Source of the DNA: JBDLID01 sp039715055
Lineage (GTDB): Bacteria > Desulfobacterota > Desulfobulbia > Desulfobulbales > Desulfocapsaceae
Reading direction: 5' to 3'
Assembly: GCA_039715055.1 (NCBI GenBank)
Contig: JBDLID010000032.1
Coordinates: forward strand, 1-26,924
DNA: 26,924 nucleotides
Part shown: positions 16,896-25,177 of the stretch, piece after piece
Position numbering within the stretch: position 1 is the stretch's first letter
Layout of the letters: each line of letters starts with the position of its first letter
Program-made: the position numbers and the translations under genes
Notes under the pieces: generated by a model
Database searches by the model: none
Told to the model about the DNA's origin: nothing
What the model saw: the letters and a program-made list of their open reading frames with translations, nothing else

Positions 16896-17726
16896 CTATT
16901 CGACCAGTTTCATCCAGTCGGAGCCGCGCAGCCACTTGTTGTAGATCTTGTCATAACGGCCGTCATGTTTGATCTGACGCAGGAAGTTGTTGAGCCAGTT
17001 AAGAAAATCGGGATCACCTTTGCGCAGGGCAAATGCCAGCGGCTCATAGGTGAAGGGGGTGTCCAGGAAAACAGTACCCGCCTTATTACCCTGACGGGCC
17101 TGGAAGGCGGCACAGGTCGGCAGGTCGTAGATGAAGGCATCGGCGCGGCCGCTGGCAACTTCCAGGGCAGCCTCGGTGGCGTCTTCAAAGGACTTGTATT
17201 TTGCCTTGGGCATCAGTCTCTTGATGGCCTGTTCACCAGTGGTTCCCAGCTTGGAGGTAATGGTGAATTTGGCATTGTTGAGGTCCTTATAGGACTTGAC
17301 ACTGTCCTTGTGTTTGCCGCTTAAGATAACGGTCTGACCGACAATGATGTAAGGATCGGCAAAGTTAACCTTCAGGTTCCGTTCCTGGGTGATGGTCATG
17401 CCGGCGATGATAATGTCAAGCTTACCGGTGACAAGGGCGGGAATAATGCCGTCCCAGGCGGTGTTGACCGGAATGAACTTGACTCCCATGGCTTTTGCTA
17501 TCATCTTGGCCAGATCCACATCAAATCCGACAAAATTTCCCTTTTTGTCTGACATTTCAAAGGGGACATAGCCGACATCAAATCCGACTTTGATTTCACC
17601 ACGCTGGAGAATCTGTTCCAGGGTTGAACTCTTGGCAAGTTCAATATTGCTTGCCTGGGCGGTGGTGCCAAAGGCAACAGTAAAAAGAGCTGCCGTCAGT
17701 AGTAAAGTCAGTAAACCTTTTTTCAT
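16896..17726 (-). CDS. Periplasmic amino-acid-binding protein (SBP family 3)
   Basis: A 276-residue secreted binding protein. The signal peptide MKKGLLTLLLTAALFTVAFG ends with TAQAS (cleavage about residue 24). The family 3 core is clear: GEIKVGFDVGYVPFEM, VGFDVDLAKMIAKAMGVKF, TAWDGIIPALVTGKLDIIIA, GMTITQERNLKVNFADPY, then the TSKLGTTGEQA and SGRADAFIYDLP segments. The start is ATG 17726, 7 nt after AGGAG; ATG 17729 is also possible (4 nt). An in-frame ATG further upstream (17819) is rejected because it would hide the signal peptide. It captures a polar amino acid in the periplasm and delivers it to the permease encoded downstream. The exact ligand is unknown. Confidence 0.9.
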   Translation of the reverse strand: MKKGLLTLLLTAALFTVAFGTTAQASNIELAKSSTLEQILQRGEIKVGFDVGYVPFEMSDKKGNFVGFDVDLAKMIAKAMGVKFIPVNTAWDGIIPALVTGKLDIIIAGMTITQERNLKVNFADPYIIVGQTVILSGKHKDSVKSYKDLNNAKFTITSKLGTTGEQAIKRLMPKAKYKSFEDATEAALEVASGRADAFIYDLPTCAAFQARQGNKAGTVFLDTPFTYEPLAFALRKGDPDFLNWLNNFLRQIKHDGRYDKIYNKWLRGSDWMKLVE

Positions 17727-17868
17727 CATGGATCTCCTGGAAAATGATAGGTGTTGGTCTGTTAAGACTGCCATGCACAGACACCGGTTATAGCCACCGA
17801 TATATCCGGCAGCAGGCAATGAAATGGATTCTGCCCTGTTTAGCAGAGAAAAGCCTGGAGCGCAACCT

Positions 17869-17883
17869 TGATTACAATAATCA
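17869..17883. promoter_or_regulatory. Candidate operator upstream of the amino-acid transporter operon
   Basis: A perfect 6-3-6 palindrome TGATTACAATAATCA lies about 143 bp before the binding-protein start. On the minus strand a weak promoter follows (TTGCGC, 17-bp spacer, TAAACA). The stretch also has about 13 of 19 matches to the Fur consensus. The binding factor is unknown. Confidence 0.3.
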
Positions 17884-17985
17884 TTTATGTGATCAGCTCA
17901 TTAAGGCACCTCATGGGGCCAGGAGTTTCGAGAGGATAACCGGAAAAGGATCGGTCCGGACTCTTGGAAACAGTATTGCAGCTGC

Positions 17986-19281
17986 TTAAAAGTTAAAACC
18001 GGCGCGCAGGCCGGTGACAATCTGAAAGTTCTCTTTAGTACTACTGTCTTCACCGACAATGACCTGGAGGTCCGGTGAAATGATCAGTTCCTTGGTCGCC
18101 TGCCAGCGGTAGTAGATTTCTACGATACTCTCCCACTGGTCGCCATCCTGTCCGGATCGCCCTGCGCCAAGGCCGATTCCGTAATGGTCGAATTTCCTGA
18201 TTTCCCTTCCCCAGCCGATAAAATAGGCCTGGTCAAGAGGGCTGGCTCTGCCCGAACTGAATGCGATTCGAGCAACATATCGTTCACCGGACCGCGGCCC
18301 GGCGTGTTCAAGGGTCAGGCTGGCTCCGTTGCCGTATGGGAGCTCCTCTTCTCCGCTGCTGTTCCAGAGCATCAGCTGGATTCTGGCATCACGGCTGCCG
18401 ATGCTCTCAAAATTATAGCCGGCCTGGCCGGCGAAAAAGTTGGCTGTGGAGTCAAAACCAAGACTGACTGCTTCCCGCTGTTCCTGGACCTGAATGTTGG
18501 AAATTCCAAGTGAGAAGTCCCAGTTATTGCTGTCCTGCCAGGAAGATACGAAACCGGCGCCGTAACTGGGGAAGCCAACAGCAGGATTGGCTGAAAAAAT
18601 CTGGTTGAGAAAGTATCTTTTGGCACTGCGCAGCTTGTGGTTGTCAAAGAAGTTATCGATTGAGAACTGACCATAGCGAAGCGTCAGCCTGCCACTGGCC
18701 AGTTGCTGATAGAGGTTGAGATCCGGGATCTCCAGTCCTTTGGCGGTGAAGCCGTCCACGGTTTTCCACAGCAGTCCGGTCTCATGGCTGATCTCCGATG
18801 GAGCCGTGTTTCCATATGGGTGTCGATGGCGGATACGAAAGGCGAGATAGACCGGCCTGGTATATTTATGTCCCAACACCAGCCATTGCGTACTGACAGA
18901 GAGATCCCCGGATGATCCGATCTCGTCATGGCCGCCACCGATATAGCCCTGGGTCAGGGTGTCGTAGGAGAAAATGCCTTCCAGATTGAATTTTTTGGCG
19001 GTGTCTTCCCGCCAGCTTCTGAATGTACGGTAAAACTCCGGCATCAGGCTGCGCCTGGTCGGGTCGTATAAAAGAATATCGCGCTGTTCAATGGTGGCGT
19101 CGATGGAATCGATGGATTCAACTGCGCCGACCTTTGGTGTGGCCGTGGATGCCGCCGCATGGCCGAAGCTGATCAGGAAAGAGACCAGAGTGATACAGAA
19201 CACAGCCCGGAGATGTGCAGGATTGGTGGGCTGATCTGTGGGTCGAAGAAGGGGGTGAAACGGGCAGTATTGCATGAACAT
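17986..19281 (-). CDS. OprB-like outer-membrane porin
   Basis: A 431-residue outer-membrane protein. An N-terminal tail of about 24 residues precedes a hydrophobic signal segment (AVFCITLVSFLISFGHAAA), so the true start may be later, but no better start codon with a ribosome site was found. The mature part alternates polar and aromatic residues as in a beta-barrel. It has OprB-like features: FNLEGIFSYDTLTQGYIGGG near the start, LTLRYGQFSIDNFFD, YNFESIGSRDARIQLMLWNS and a C-terminal IVTGLRAGFNF ending in Phe, the outer-membrane assembly signal. OprB porins admit sugars; the actual substrate here is unknown. It is divergent from another porin gene. Confidence 0.7.
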   Translation of the reverse strand: MFMQYCPFHPLLRPTDQPTNPAHLRAVFCITLVSFLISFGHAAASTATPKVGAVESIDSIDATIEQRDILLYDPTRRSLMPEFYRTFRSWREDTAKKFNLEGIFSYDTLTQGYIGGGHDEIGSSGDLSVSTQWLVLGHKYTRPVYLAFRIRHRHPYGNTAPSEISHETGLLWKTVDGFTAKGLEIPDLNLYQQLASGRLTLRYGQFSIDNFFDNHKLRSAKRYFLNQIFSANPAVGFPSYGAGFVSSWQDSNNWDFSLGISNIQVQEQREAVSLGFDSTANFFAGQAGYNFESIGSRDARIQLMLWNSSGEEELPYGNGASLTLEHAGPRSGERYVARIAFSSGRASPLDQAYFIGWGREIRKFDHYGIGLGAGRSGQDGDQWESIVEIYYRWQATKELIISPDLQVIVGEDSSTKENFQIVTGLRAGFNF

Positions 19282-19337
19282 ACTAGTGTTCTTAAGAGTT
19301 GAGAGTTGTCGCTAACTTATTGGATTGGTTAAAGGAG

Positions 19338-19366
19338 TTGTCGTCCTCTAAAGAATCCTGTACAGT
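19338..19366 (+). promoter_or_regulatory. Possible promoter for the OprO/OprP-like porin gene
   Basis: TTGTCG (19338-19343) and TACAGT (19361-19366) are separated by 17 bp in the 204-bp region between the divergent porin genes. The match is moderate (about 4 of 6 in each box) and would leave a leader of about 110 nt. Confidence 0.3.
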
Positions 19367-19485
19367 ATATTGTAAATCGTTCCCAAAATGAAGCCTTTCT
19401 TTTAAATGAGAGACAGTGGTTACTGTCCAGTCCTGGAGAATGAAAATAGATGCCAGCTCAGAACAGGAGACAATGAGGAAAGACA

Positions 19486-20664
19486 ATGATAAAAAAAATT
19501 ATCACAATTGGTTTTCTGCTTCCCGTGTTACTCCAGGCTCAAGAGTCAAGTGGCGGAGAGCATGGTGGTAGTGAGCAACCGGGCTCGCCGCCGGCTTTTT
19601 CATCAGCCTGGCAGGCCGCTCACCTCTATGAGGACCGGGAGAATCCGTCCGTTCATTCCTTTTCCCTTGTCGGCCGCTATCATGGTCAGTACTGGATAAC
19701 TGATTCAGGCGAGGACCAATCGGAAGACTGGGAGAACAGGCGTTTTTACATTGGCTTTAAGGCCGGTATTTTTGAAAACTTTATCCTGGAGTTGCAGGCC
19801 AGTGTGAACGATGACTTTGACCCAGTATACAAGGGGCTCTATGATGCGTTTGTTCAGTGGCAAGAGACCGGGGGGGACCTGGCAATAAGTGTTGGCCGTC
19901 TCGATTACGTCTATAGCGGGATGGAACGATCTACCTCGTCAAAAAAAATAAAGACCATGGAGCGTTCTCTGCTGGTCAACCATCTCATGCCGGGAGAGGT
20001 CATCGGGCTGTACGTTTCGGGTAAAAAAAGTGATTTTTCATACCAGGCCGGCCTGTTCAGCGGATCCATAGAGGATGAGTTCACCGATTTTGAGGGCGGT
20101 TTCGGGGCTCTTGCAGGACTGGGTTACAAGCTCCCCCTCTGGTACGAGAAAGGAAAGCTGCGGGTTGAGTATCTCTACAATGACGGCAACGAACATAATA
20201 GCGCGTTTAAGCCCTATGAACATATTGTCTCCCTGTGGCACGAGGGGGAGGTTGGTCCCCTGGCAGTGGGCATCGATCTGACTGCGGCTGCCGGAGTGGA
20301 CGAGGTGAGTGATGTGGCAGGCCTCACCATTCTGCCCTCTTATACCATTGGCCACAATCTGCTTCTCGGTGGTGACTCCCTGCAGCTGGCCTTGAGGTAT
20401 CATTACGCATCGAGCTGTGATGATTACGGCCTTTCATTCAACAAGCGGTACGAGAGACCGGTGACTTCGGGCAAGGGGGACAGCTACCACAGCTTTTATA
20501 GTGGGCTCAATTATTATATTTATGAGCAAAAACTCAAGCTCATGGCAGGAGTGGAATATTTTTCAATGGATGGAGTGGCCGATCCCGATGAAGAGCTGCA
20601 GGATCAGGAGCAGAAAAGTGTCGACGGCTGGAGTTTTATAACCGGCCTGCGGTTTTATTTCTGA
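19486..20664 (+). CDS. Phosphate-selective porin (OprO/OprP) family protein
   Basis: A 392-residue outer-membrane barrel protein. The signal peptide MIKKIITIGFLLPVLLQAQ is followed by a Gly/Ser-rich stretch. The barrel begins with SFSLVGRYHGQYWITDSG and NRRFYIGFKAGIFENFILEL, typical of the OprO/OprP family, continues with DLAISVGRLDYVYSGMERST, and ends with GWSFITGLRFYF with a terminal Phe. GAGG lies 7 nt before the ATG. Family members pass phosphate or polyphosphate, but many distant homologues are uncharacterised anion channels, so the substrate is open. The gene is convergent with the six-gene operon and divergent from the OprB-like gene. Confidence 0.8.
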   Translation: MIKKIITIGFLLPVLLQAQESSGGEHGGSEQPGSPPAFSSAWQAAHLYEDRENPSVHSFSLVGRYHGQYWITDSGEDQSEDWENRRFYIGFKAGIFENFILELQASVNDDFDPVYKGLYDAFVQWQETGGDLAISVGRLDYVYSGMERSTSSKKIKTMERSLLVNHLMPGEVIGLYVSGKKSDFSYQAGLFSGSIEDEFTDFEGGFGALAGLGYKLPLWYEKGKLRVEYLYNDGNEHNSAFKPYEHIVSLWHEGEVGPLAVGIDLTAAAGVDEVSDVAGLTILPSYTIGHNLLLGGDSLQLALRYHYASSCDDYGLSFNKRYERPVTSGKGDSYHSFYSGLNYYIYEQKLKLMAGVEYFSMDGVADPDEELQDQEQKSVDGWSFITGLRFYF

Positions 20665-20783
20665 ATCTTTTTTATGGTTCTATACGAAACTCAGCTATGT
20701 TTCACATGCTCGGCCCATCTGGAGCCATTATCTTTTTTAAGTCCCAGGCTCGCCATCAAGAGCAGGTACAACACGCGTGACGG

Positions 20784-21023
20784 TTAAAACTGATCATCAC
20801 CTCCTGGTCTGATTTTCAAAGCTTTGCAGCAGAGTTCAAAAAAGACGATTGCCAGGAGATAGACGAGCAGTGAAGAGATAAATGGCGGCCAGAAACCGAC
20901 CGGTTCACTGTCTGTGAACGGCTCGTAAAGATGACCTAGCCAACCGACTGAGTGAAAAACATAAAAAAACGGGTAACTGAAGCCGATTACCCCGTAAAAT
21001 AGTCGTCGAGTGGTTCGCAGCAT
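20784..21023 (-). CDS. Small membrane protein, last gene of the exporter operon
   Basis: A 79-residue protein starting at ATG 21023, 2 nt after the permease stop, with GGAGGGGGAA about 8 nt upstream. A longer frame starting at 21383 only reads through the permease gene in another frame and is rejected. Two hydrophobic segments (about 8-30 and 46-67) suggest two membrane passes with a short loop containing GHLYEPFTDSEPVGFWPP. No family is recognised. Its tight spacing suggests a small accessory subunit of the exporter, which is inference. Confidence 0.7.
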   Translation of the reverse strand: MLRTTRRLFYGVIGFSYPFFYVFHSVGWLGHLYEPFTDSEPVGFWPPFISSLLVYLLAIVFFELCCKALKIRPGGDDQF

Positions 21024-21025
21024 GT

Positions 21026-22687
21026 CTATTGTTCCCCCTCCATGCCCTGGAGCTTTGCCAGTCCCTTTTTCCATAGAAGTCCGGCAGTACTGCATACAAT
21101 AATGATGGAGCCAAGGCCCCAGGATAGCAGCAGCAGGTAAACGGTTGTTGAAATGGGAAGACCGGCGAGCCATGATCTGACCGCCATGTAGCTTGGAGAT
21201 ACTCCAAGAACCAGGATGAGGAGTTCCAGCAGGATGGCGCAGAAGAGGAAAAAAATGGCTCCGGGGCCCATGGAGGCGGCTTTGTTTTCCGCCTTGAAGT
21301 CGGCAAAAAGTGCGCCGAATCCAAGGGCCAGGGCAAGGTTGGTCCAACTGATCAACAGGCCTGCAAACAGGGAAATCCACCACATGGGGGTGCTGACCTG
21401 GAGAAAATAGTTGGAGACCCCAATGAGGATCAGAGTCAACAGGGAAAAGGGCAGACAGTAAAAGAGGAACTTATAGAGAAAAAAACGTATCAGCGGTAGC
21501 GGGGAACTGAGAATGAGGTAGAAGGCCCCGCCCTCCGCGCCGATGGAAGGGTAGACAAATCGGGCGGCAAGAGAAGCGTTGAGAAAACCGCACAGGCCGA
21601 TATTGGCAAAGCCGATGAGGTTGGTGATGTATTCGGTGGGCATCGGTGCTCGATCCAGAGGAAGGACCTGGAAGTTGTAGAGGTAGACGACAATGAGTGC
21701 TCCGATCATGAAGAGCTGCGACCACTCACTGGAATCCCGGATAAAGAAGTTGAGTTCCTTTTTAAAGATCCACTGACGACTGGTGATCTTTGTTCTCCTT
21801 ATGGGAAATTTTCGGTGACCGCCGAATGACTCCTGGGATTTGTTGAAACCGTCTGCAAACCACCAGCCCATGGCAATTTCACCAAGGAGGTAGAGGGCCA
21901 GCGGGGTGATGATAAGAAGGGCGCCAAGGAGTATGTCAATCCGTTGATCAAGCAGATAGTCGCTGAGCATATTGGCCGCCCATCCTGCCGGGAGCCAGGG
22001 GCCGGCAGGCGTGGAGATGGCGGAGAGGTACTCGATAAACTGGCCGTACTTATCCGGGTTGACCAGGTCCTCGGGACGCATGAGACGGAAGATGAGATAG
22101 AGAAAAATACCGAAGCAGAGGGAGAGATAAAAAACGATGTCTTTTGTCTGTTTGGCCGGGAAAAATTTGACGAGAAAGACGGTGAGCAGTATGGCTCCTG
22201 CCGAGGCGCAGGCCGTAGTCGACAGGGTGACCATGAGCAGCAGCGGCCAGTAAAGGGGGCCGGCGTTGAAAATCGGGGCAAAGGCACCAAAATAGGGGAT
22301 GGAAAAGATGAGAACCATCCAGGATGTGTAGAGGCTTGTGGTGGTATAGCGCATCAGGTAAAGCTCTGCCGGACTCACCGGGGCAGACACCATGATCTCG
22401 TTGTCCTTGGAGAGGTAGAGGGTGGAGACCGCTGTCACCATTGATGAAAAAATGAGCATGGCAAAGATGGTGATCCAGCTCATCTGAAAAATTTTCAGGC
22501 TGAGTATGATGCCCAGCTCGTTCTGGCCGTGGAAGTAGCGCAGCACCTTCAGGCTGACCAGGTAGATGGCAATACAGACCAGAGCGCCGAGACAGCCCAG
22601 AAGCAGGCTTCTCCTGCACCTGCGGCCATCACCGAACAGTCGGTTGCTGTTGCTTCGCAGAAATGGATAAAAGAGTCGGCCGGTCAT
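21026..22687 (-). CDS. ABC exporter permease (large ABC-2-like membrane protein)
   Basis: A 553-residue polytopic inner-membrane protein. I count about 12 or more hydrophobic segments, for example around 28-48 (GCLGALVCIAIYLVSLKVL), 75-95, 120-145 and 150-180, and several in the C-terminal half. Motifs such as STLYLSKDNEIMVSAPVSP and AELYLMRYTT resemble the putative ABC exporter family, where a cytoplasmic amphipathic stretch precedes the second membrane helix. It has no ATPase domain and presumably pairs with the ATPase encoded at 24364-25176 in the same operon. ATG 22687 lies 26 nt after the preceding stop without a good ribosome site, so the start is somewhat uncertain. The exported substrate is unknown. 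Confidence 0.8.
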   Translation of the reverse strand: MTGRLFYPFLRSNSNRLFGDGRRCRRSLLLGCLGALVCIAIYLVSLKVLRYFHGQNELGIILSLKIFQMSWITIFAMLIFSSMVTAVSTLYLSKDNEIMVSAPVSPAELYLMRYTTTSLYTSWMVLIFSIPYFGAFAPIFNAGPLYWPLLLMVTLSTTACASAGAILLTVFLVKFFPAKQTKDIVFYLSLCFGIFLYLIFRLMRPEDLVNPDKYGQFIEYLSAISTPAGPWLPAGWAANMLSDYLLDQRIDILLGALLIITPLALYLLGEIAMGWWFADGFNKSQESFGGHRKFPIRRTKITSRQWIFKKELNFFIRDSSEWSQLFMIGALIVVYLYNFQVLPLDRAPMPTEYITNLIGFANIGLCGFLNASLAARFVYPSIGAEGGAFYLILSSPLPLIRFFLYKFLFYCLPFSLLTLILIGVSNYFLQVSTPMWWISLFAGLLISWTNLALALGFGALFADFKAENKAASMGPGAIFFLFCAILLELLILVLGVSPSYMAVRSWLAGLPISTTVYLLLLSWGLGSIIIVCSTAGLLWKKGLAKLQGMEGEQ

Positions 22688-22713
22688 GACGGTGAATGTG
22701 AAAAAAGGCTGGT

Positions 22714-23805
22714 CTACTTGACCACTGACAGTCCGGGGATAAGCGTCTGGGTGGAAATCACCCCCCTCATTTTGCGGATGGTTCTGTGGGTGAACTGGGA
22801 GATCAGTTCTGCGTCAGAGGCGAGCAACTCCCGGCTGAGTACCACCTTGACGACAAGATCAATTGAGCCGTGTACCGAGTGGAGTTCTTTGACCTCCTTC
22901 ATGGCCGAGAGTTTATCGAATATCTTCTGTTCGTGAAGGCCTTCCACGTTGAGGAGGATAAAGACGGTGATGTCCTGTTTCATGTCCGGGTACTCGTTTT
23001 CCCTGCGGGAGGCCATTTTATCTCTGAATTCTTCCATGTCGCGGGGGATCAGCTTGTCGATTCCGATTCCATACTTGCGGACTTTGCTCTTTTTTTCCCA
23101 CTGGTGCACCGAAATGTAGAGGTAGAGATCATCAACGGTTCGGTCGGAAAAGGAGCGGACCAGGCCGGATTTCTTGATCAGGCTGCGCAGCGGCAGATAG
23201 ATGGAGCGGTGCCAGTCTGCGGCTGCCTGACTAAAAGATACCTGTTGGCCCTGTTCGGCAGTCAGGTGGTCCTGATGGTTTTTGATCTGCAGGTTGAGGT
23301 GCTCATATTGACCGGGTTCGGTCAGCTCAATGGTCTTGGCCAGTCCGGTCCTGTCACGGAAGTGGACCTTTTCCAGGTAAAGCTGGTTTTCCATGGTGTC
23401 TGCTGACGGCAGAAGCTCCAGGATTTTGGCCTGAATCTGTCTGTGCCCCAGCTCTTTGAGGACCGAGTAGCGGTGATGACCGTCAAGGATGTAGTAAGAG
23501 TCCTTGATCTGGTAGAGAGAAATGGGATCCATGGGTTTTCCCTCCTGAATGGCCCTGCGAATCCGTTCTGTACGCTCATTGGATCCAAAAGATCGATTTC
23601 TTAAGCGAAAGCTCTTGTCAAAATCGTGGTAGCGTCCGACAGAGCCGGCAATCTTGTCGATATCAACAAGGCTGACGCCGCGATCAACCGGTTCAAAGGC
23701 CTGTTCCGCCTCCTGAGTCTGCTGGAACTGGTCCTGCTGACCGTTGTCAACAGGGTCTTTGCCGATGAGTTTAAGGAGACTCGATTTCAATGAAGTGGTA
23801 ACCAT
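22714..23805 (-). CDS. ParB-like / helical / Lrp-type RAM fusion protein
   Basis: A 363-residue soluble protein in three parts. Residues about 44-135 form a ParB/Srx-like domain with DKSFRLRNRSFGSNERTERI, a predicted substrate loop and the motif YYILDGHHRYSVLKELG (DGHHR at 108-112). Residues about 140-240 form a helical region with TGLAKTIEL, WHRSIYLPLRSLIKKSGL and RTVDDLYLYISVHQW, a pattern I associate with DUF4032-like and similar ParB-linked proteins. Residues about 277-363 resemble the Lrp/AsnC effector-binding (RAM) domain: ITVFILLNVEGLHEQKIFDK, then VHGSIDLVVKVV. No DNA-binding HTH is seen. The start ATG 23805 lies inside the end of the phosphoesterase gene (35-nt overlap); the longer frame to 24003 runs through that gene and is rejected. 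Possible roles include nucleotide- or amino-acid-responsive regulation or a small kinase-like activity; none is shown. Confidence 0.75.
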   Translation of the reverse strand: MVTTSLKSSLLKLIGKDPVDNGQQDQFQQTQEAEQAFEPVDRGVSLVDIDKIAGSVGRYHDFDKSFRLRNRSFGSNERTERIRRAIQEGKPMDPISLYQIKDSYYILDGHHRYSVLKELGHRQIQAKILELLPSADTMENQLYLEKVHFRDRTGLAKTIELTEPGQYEHLNLQIKNHQDHLTAEQGQQVSFSQAAADWHRSIYLPLRSLIKKSGLVRSFSDRTVDDLYLYISVHQWEKKSKVRKYGIGIDKLIPRDMEEFRDKMASRRENEYPDMKQDITVFILLNVEGLHEQKIFDKLSAMKEVKELHSVHGSIDLVVKVVLSRELLASDAELISQFTHRTIRKMRGVISTQTLIPGLSVVK

Positions 23806-24367
23806 AGCTGTTGATGACCCGGGTCTGGTTATGGCAGATGATTCGATCACCCGCCTGTTTGAAATGGGAATGGATATGGCCGTGGATAAAATAGAGAGGG
23901 CGGTATTTGTCAATGAGTTTGAGAAAAGTGCGAAATCCCTTATGGCACGGATCCTCCCTGTCTCCGATATGACGCGGCGGCGTATGACTGAACATGATGT
24001 CAACCCGACGGTTGATGAGCAGCGTCAGCCAGAGTCTGCGCAGCATGAAAGACATCTCTTTTTCGCCATATTGATTGGCCCCCCCATTATACCATCTTGA
24101 TCCGGAAAGGCCCAAAAATCGAAGGCCATGATGGTTTTTTAGCCGAAAGCCAAGGTTGGTGCACCCTACGGGGGGAGATTGGTCATAGCGGATATCATGG
24201 TTGCCGAGGATGTAATAGAGGGGGACCTGAAATTTTTCCCTCAGTGTGCTCAGGTACTCAGGGGGCAGGTCACCGCAGGAGAGGATGAGTTCCGGACTTG
24301 GCAGTTCCTTCCTGGGGGGATCGATGAGCTCTTTGCAGACGCGATCGGAGACAGTCAGTATTTTCAT
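23771..24367 (-). CDS. Metallophosphoesterase (calcineurin-like)
   Basis: A 198-residue cytoplasmic phosphoesterase. Metal-binding motifs are CGD (Asp33), GNHD (55-58), FSHTPP (His128) and GHIHSH (163-168). In the first motif the usual DxH is replaced by SDRVCKEL, with Asp8 but no His, so one metal ligand is changed, as seen in some members of this family. The substrate is unknown; related enzymes act on phosphodiesters or nucleotides. The ATG at 24367 overlaps the ATPase stop as ATGA, indicating translational coupling. The 3' end overlaps the ParB/RAM gene by 35 nt. Confidence 0.82.
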   Translation of the reverse strand: MKILTVSDRVCKELIDPPRKELPSPELILSCGDLPPEYLSTLREKFQVPLYYILGNHDIRYDQSPPVGCTNLGFRLKNHHGLRFLGLSGSRWYNGGANQYGEKEMSFMLRRLWLTLLINRRVDIMFSHTPPRHIGDREDPCHKGFRTFLKLIDKYRPLYFIHGHIHSHFKQAGDRIICHNQTRVINSYGYHFIEIESP

Positions 24368-25176
24368 GCCGGCCCAGGCTGTTGTCCGGTGCGGTCCCGT
24401 TCATCGTGGAGCGCCTGCACCACGGCCTGCAGTTCGGAGCTGCCGGTGAGCTGGAGAAAGATGTCTTCCAGATTGTCCGTGGAGTTGCCCGCCTGCTGCC
24501 TGATCTCGGCAAGGGTGCCGGATGTAACGATACGTCCCTGGAGGATAATGGCTATCCGATCACAAAGTTCCTCGGCAATCTCCAGGGAGTGGGTGGAAAG
24601 AAAAATGGTACCGCCCTGGGAGGCCTTTTCCTTGAACAGTTCCTTGACGATCCTTGCGCTTTTCGGGTCAAGGCCGACCATCGGTTCGTCAACGACGATC
24701 AGATCCTGTCCCAGTATGAAGATAGAGGTCATGATCAGCTTCTGTTTCATACCGTGGGAGTAGCCCTCGATGAGATTGTCCTGCCAGTCGAGAAGATCAA
24801 AGAGCTCAAGGTAGTGGGCGGCCTCTTTTTTAACATCGAGGGACCCTTTTGCAGGATAGAGGCTGGCGATGAAATGAAGGTATTCCATGCCGGTCAGTTT
24901 TTCATAGAGAAAGGGGCGGTCCGGGATATAGCCGGTCACTGCCTTGCACTGTTCCGGGGCATCCGCCATCTCCATTCCGTTGATGGCAAGAGACCCGCTG
25001 CTGGGCAGGAGCAGGCCGGTGAGCATCTTGATGGTTGTTGTTTTGCCGGCACCGTTTGGGCCAAGAAACCCAAAAATTTCACCGGGATAAACGGAGATGT
25101 CCACCTCTCTGACAGCCCGGTAGTCTCCAAAATTTTTTGATAATTGATTGGTCTTGATGATGGGACTGTTTTTCAT
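24364..25176 (-). CDS. ABC exporter ATP-binding protein
   Basis: A 270-residue ATPase of the ABC-2 exporter type. Walker A is GPNGAGKT (39-46), the Q-loop is near GYIPDRPFLYEKLTGMEYL, the signature is YSHGMKQK (139-146, a variant of LSGGQ usual in this exporter group), Walker B is LIVVDEP (159-165) and the H-loop His is 196 in LSTHSLE. The frame extends to 25479, but the extra 101 codons are out-of-frame transglutaminase sequence. ATG 25176 starts the homologous region, 1 nt after the preceding stop, and translation is probably coupled. Two genes separate it from the permease gene, but it has no other visible partner. Confidence 0.87.
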   Translation of the reverse strand: MKNSPIIKTNQLSKNFGDYRAVREVDISVYPGEIFGFLGPNGAGKTTTIKMLTGLLLPSSGSLAINGMEMADAPEQCKAVTGYIPDRPFLYEKLTGMEYLHFIASLYPAKGSLDVKKEAAHYLELFDLLDWQDNLIEGYSHGMKQKLIMTSIFILGQDLIVVDEPMVGLDPKSARIVKELFKEKASQGGTIFLSTHSLEIAEELCDRIAIILQGRIVTSGTLAEIRQQAGNSTDNLEDIFLQLTGSSELQAVVQALHDERDRTGQQPGPA

Positions 25177-25177
25177 A

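Noticed and set aside
19292..19486. 64-codon minus-strand frame between the divergent porin genes
   Set aside because: It fills the control region, has no family resemblance and its start overlaps the start of the plus-strand porin gene.
20784..21383. 199-codon frame extending the small membrane protein upstream
   Set aside because: Its first 120 codons read the permease gene in another frame; the ribosome site and hydrophobic pattern support the short start at 21023.
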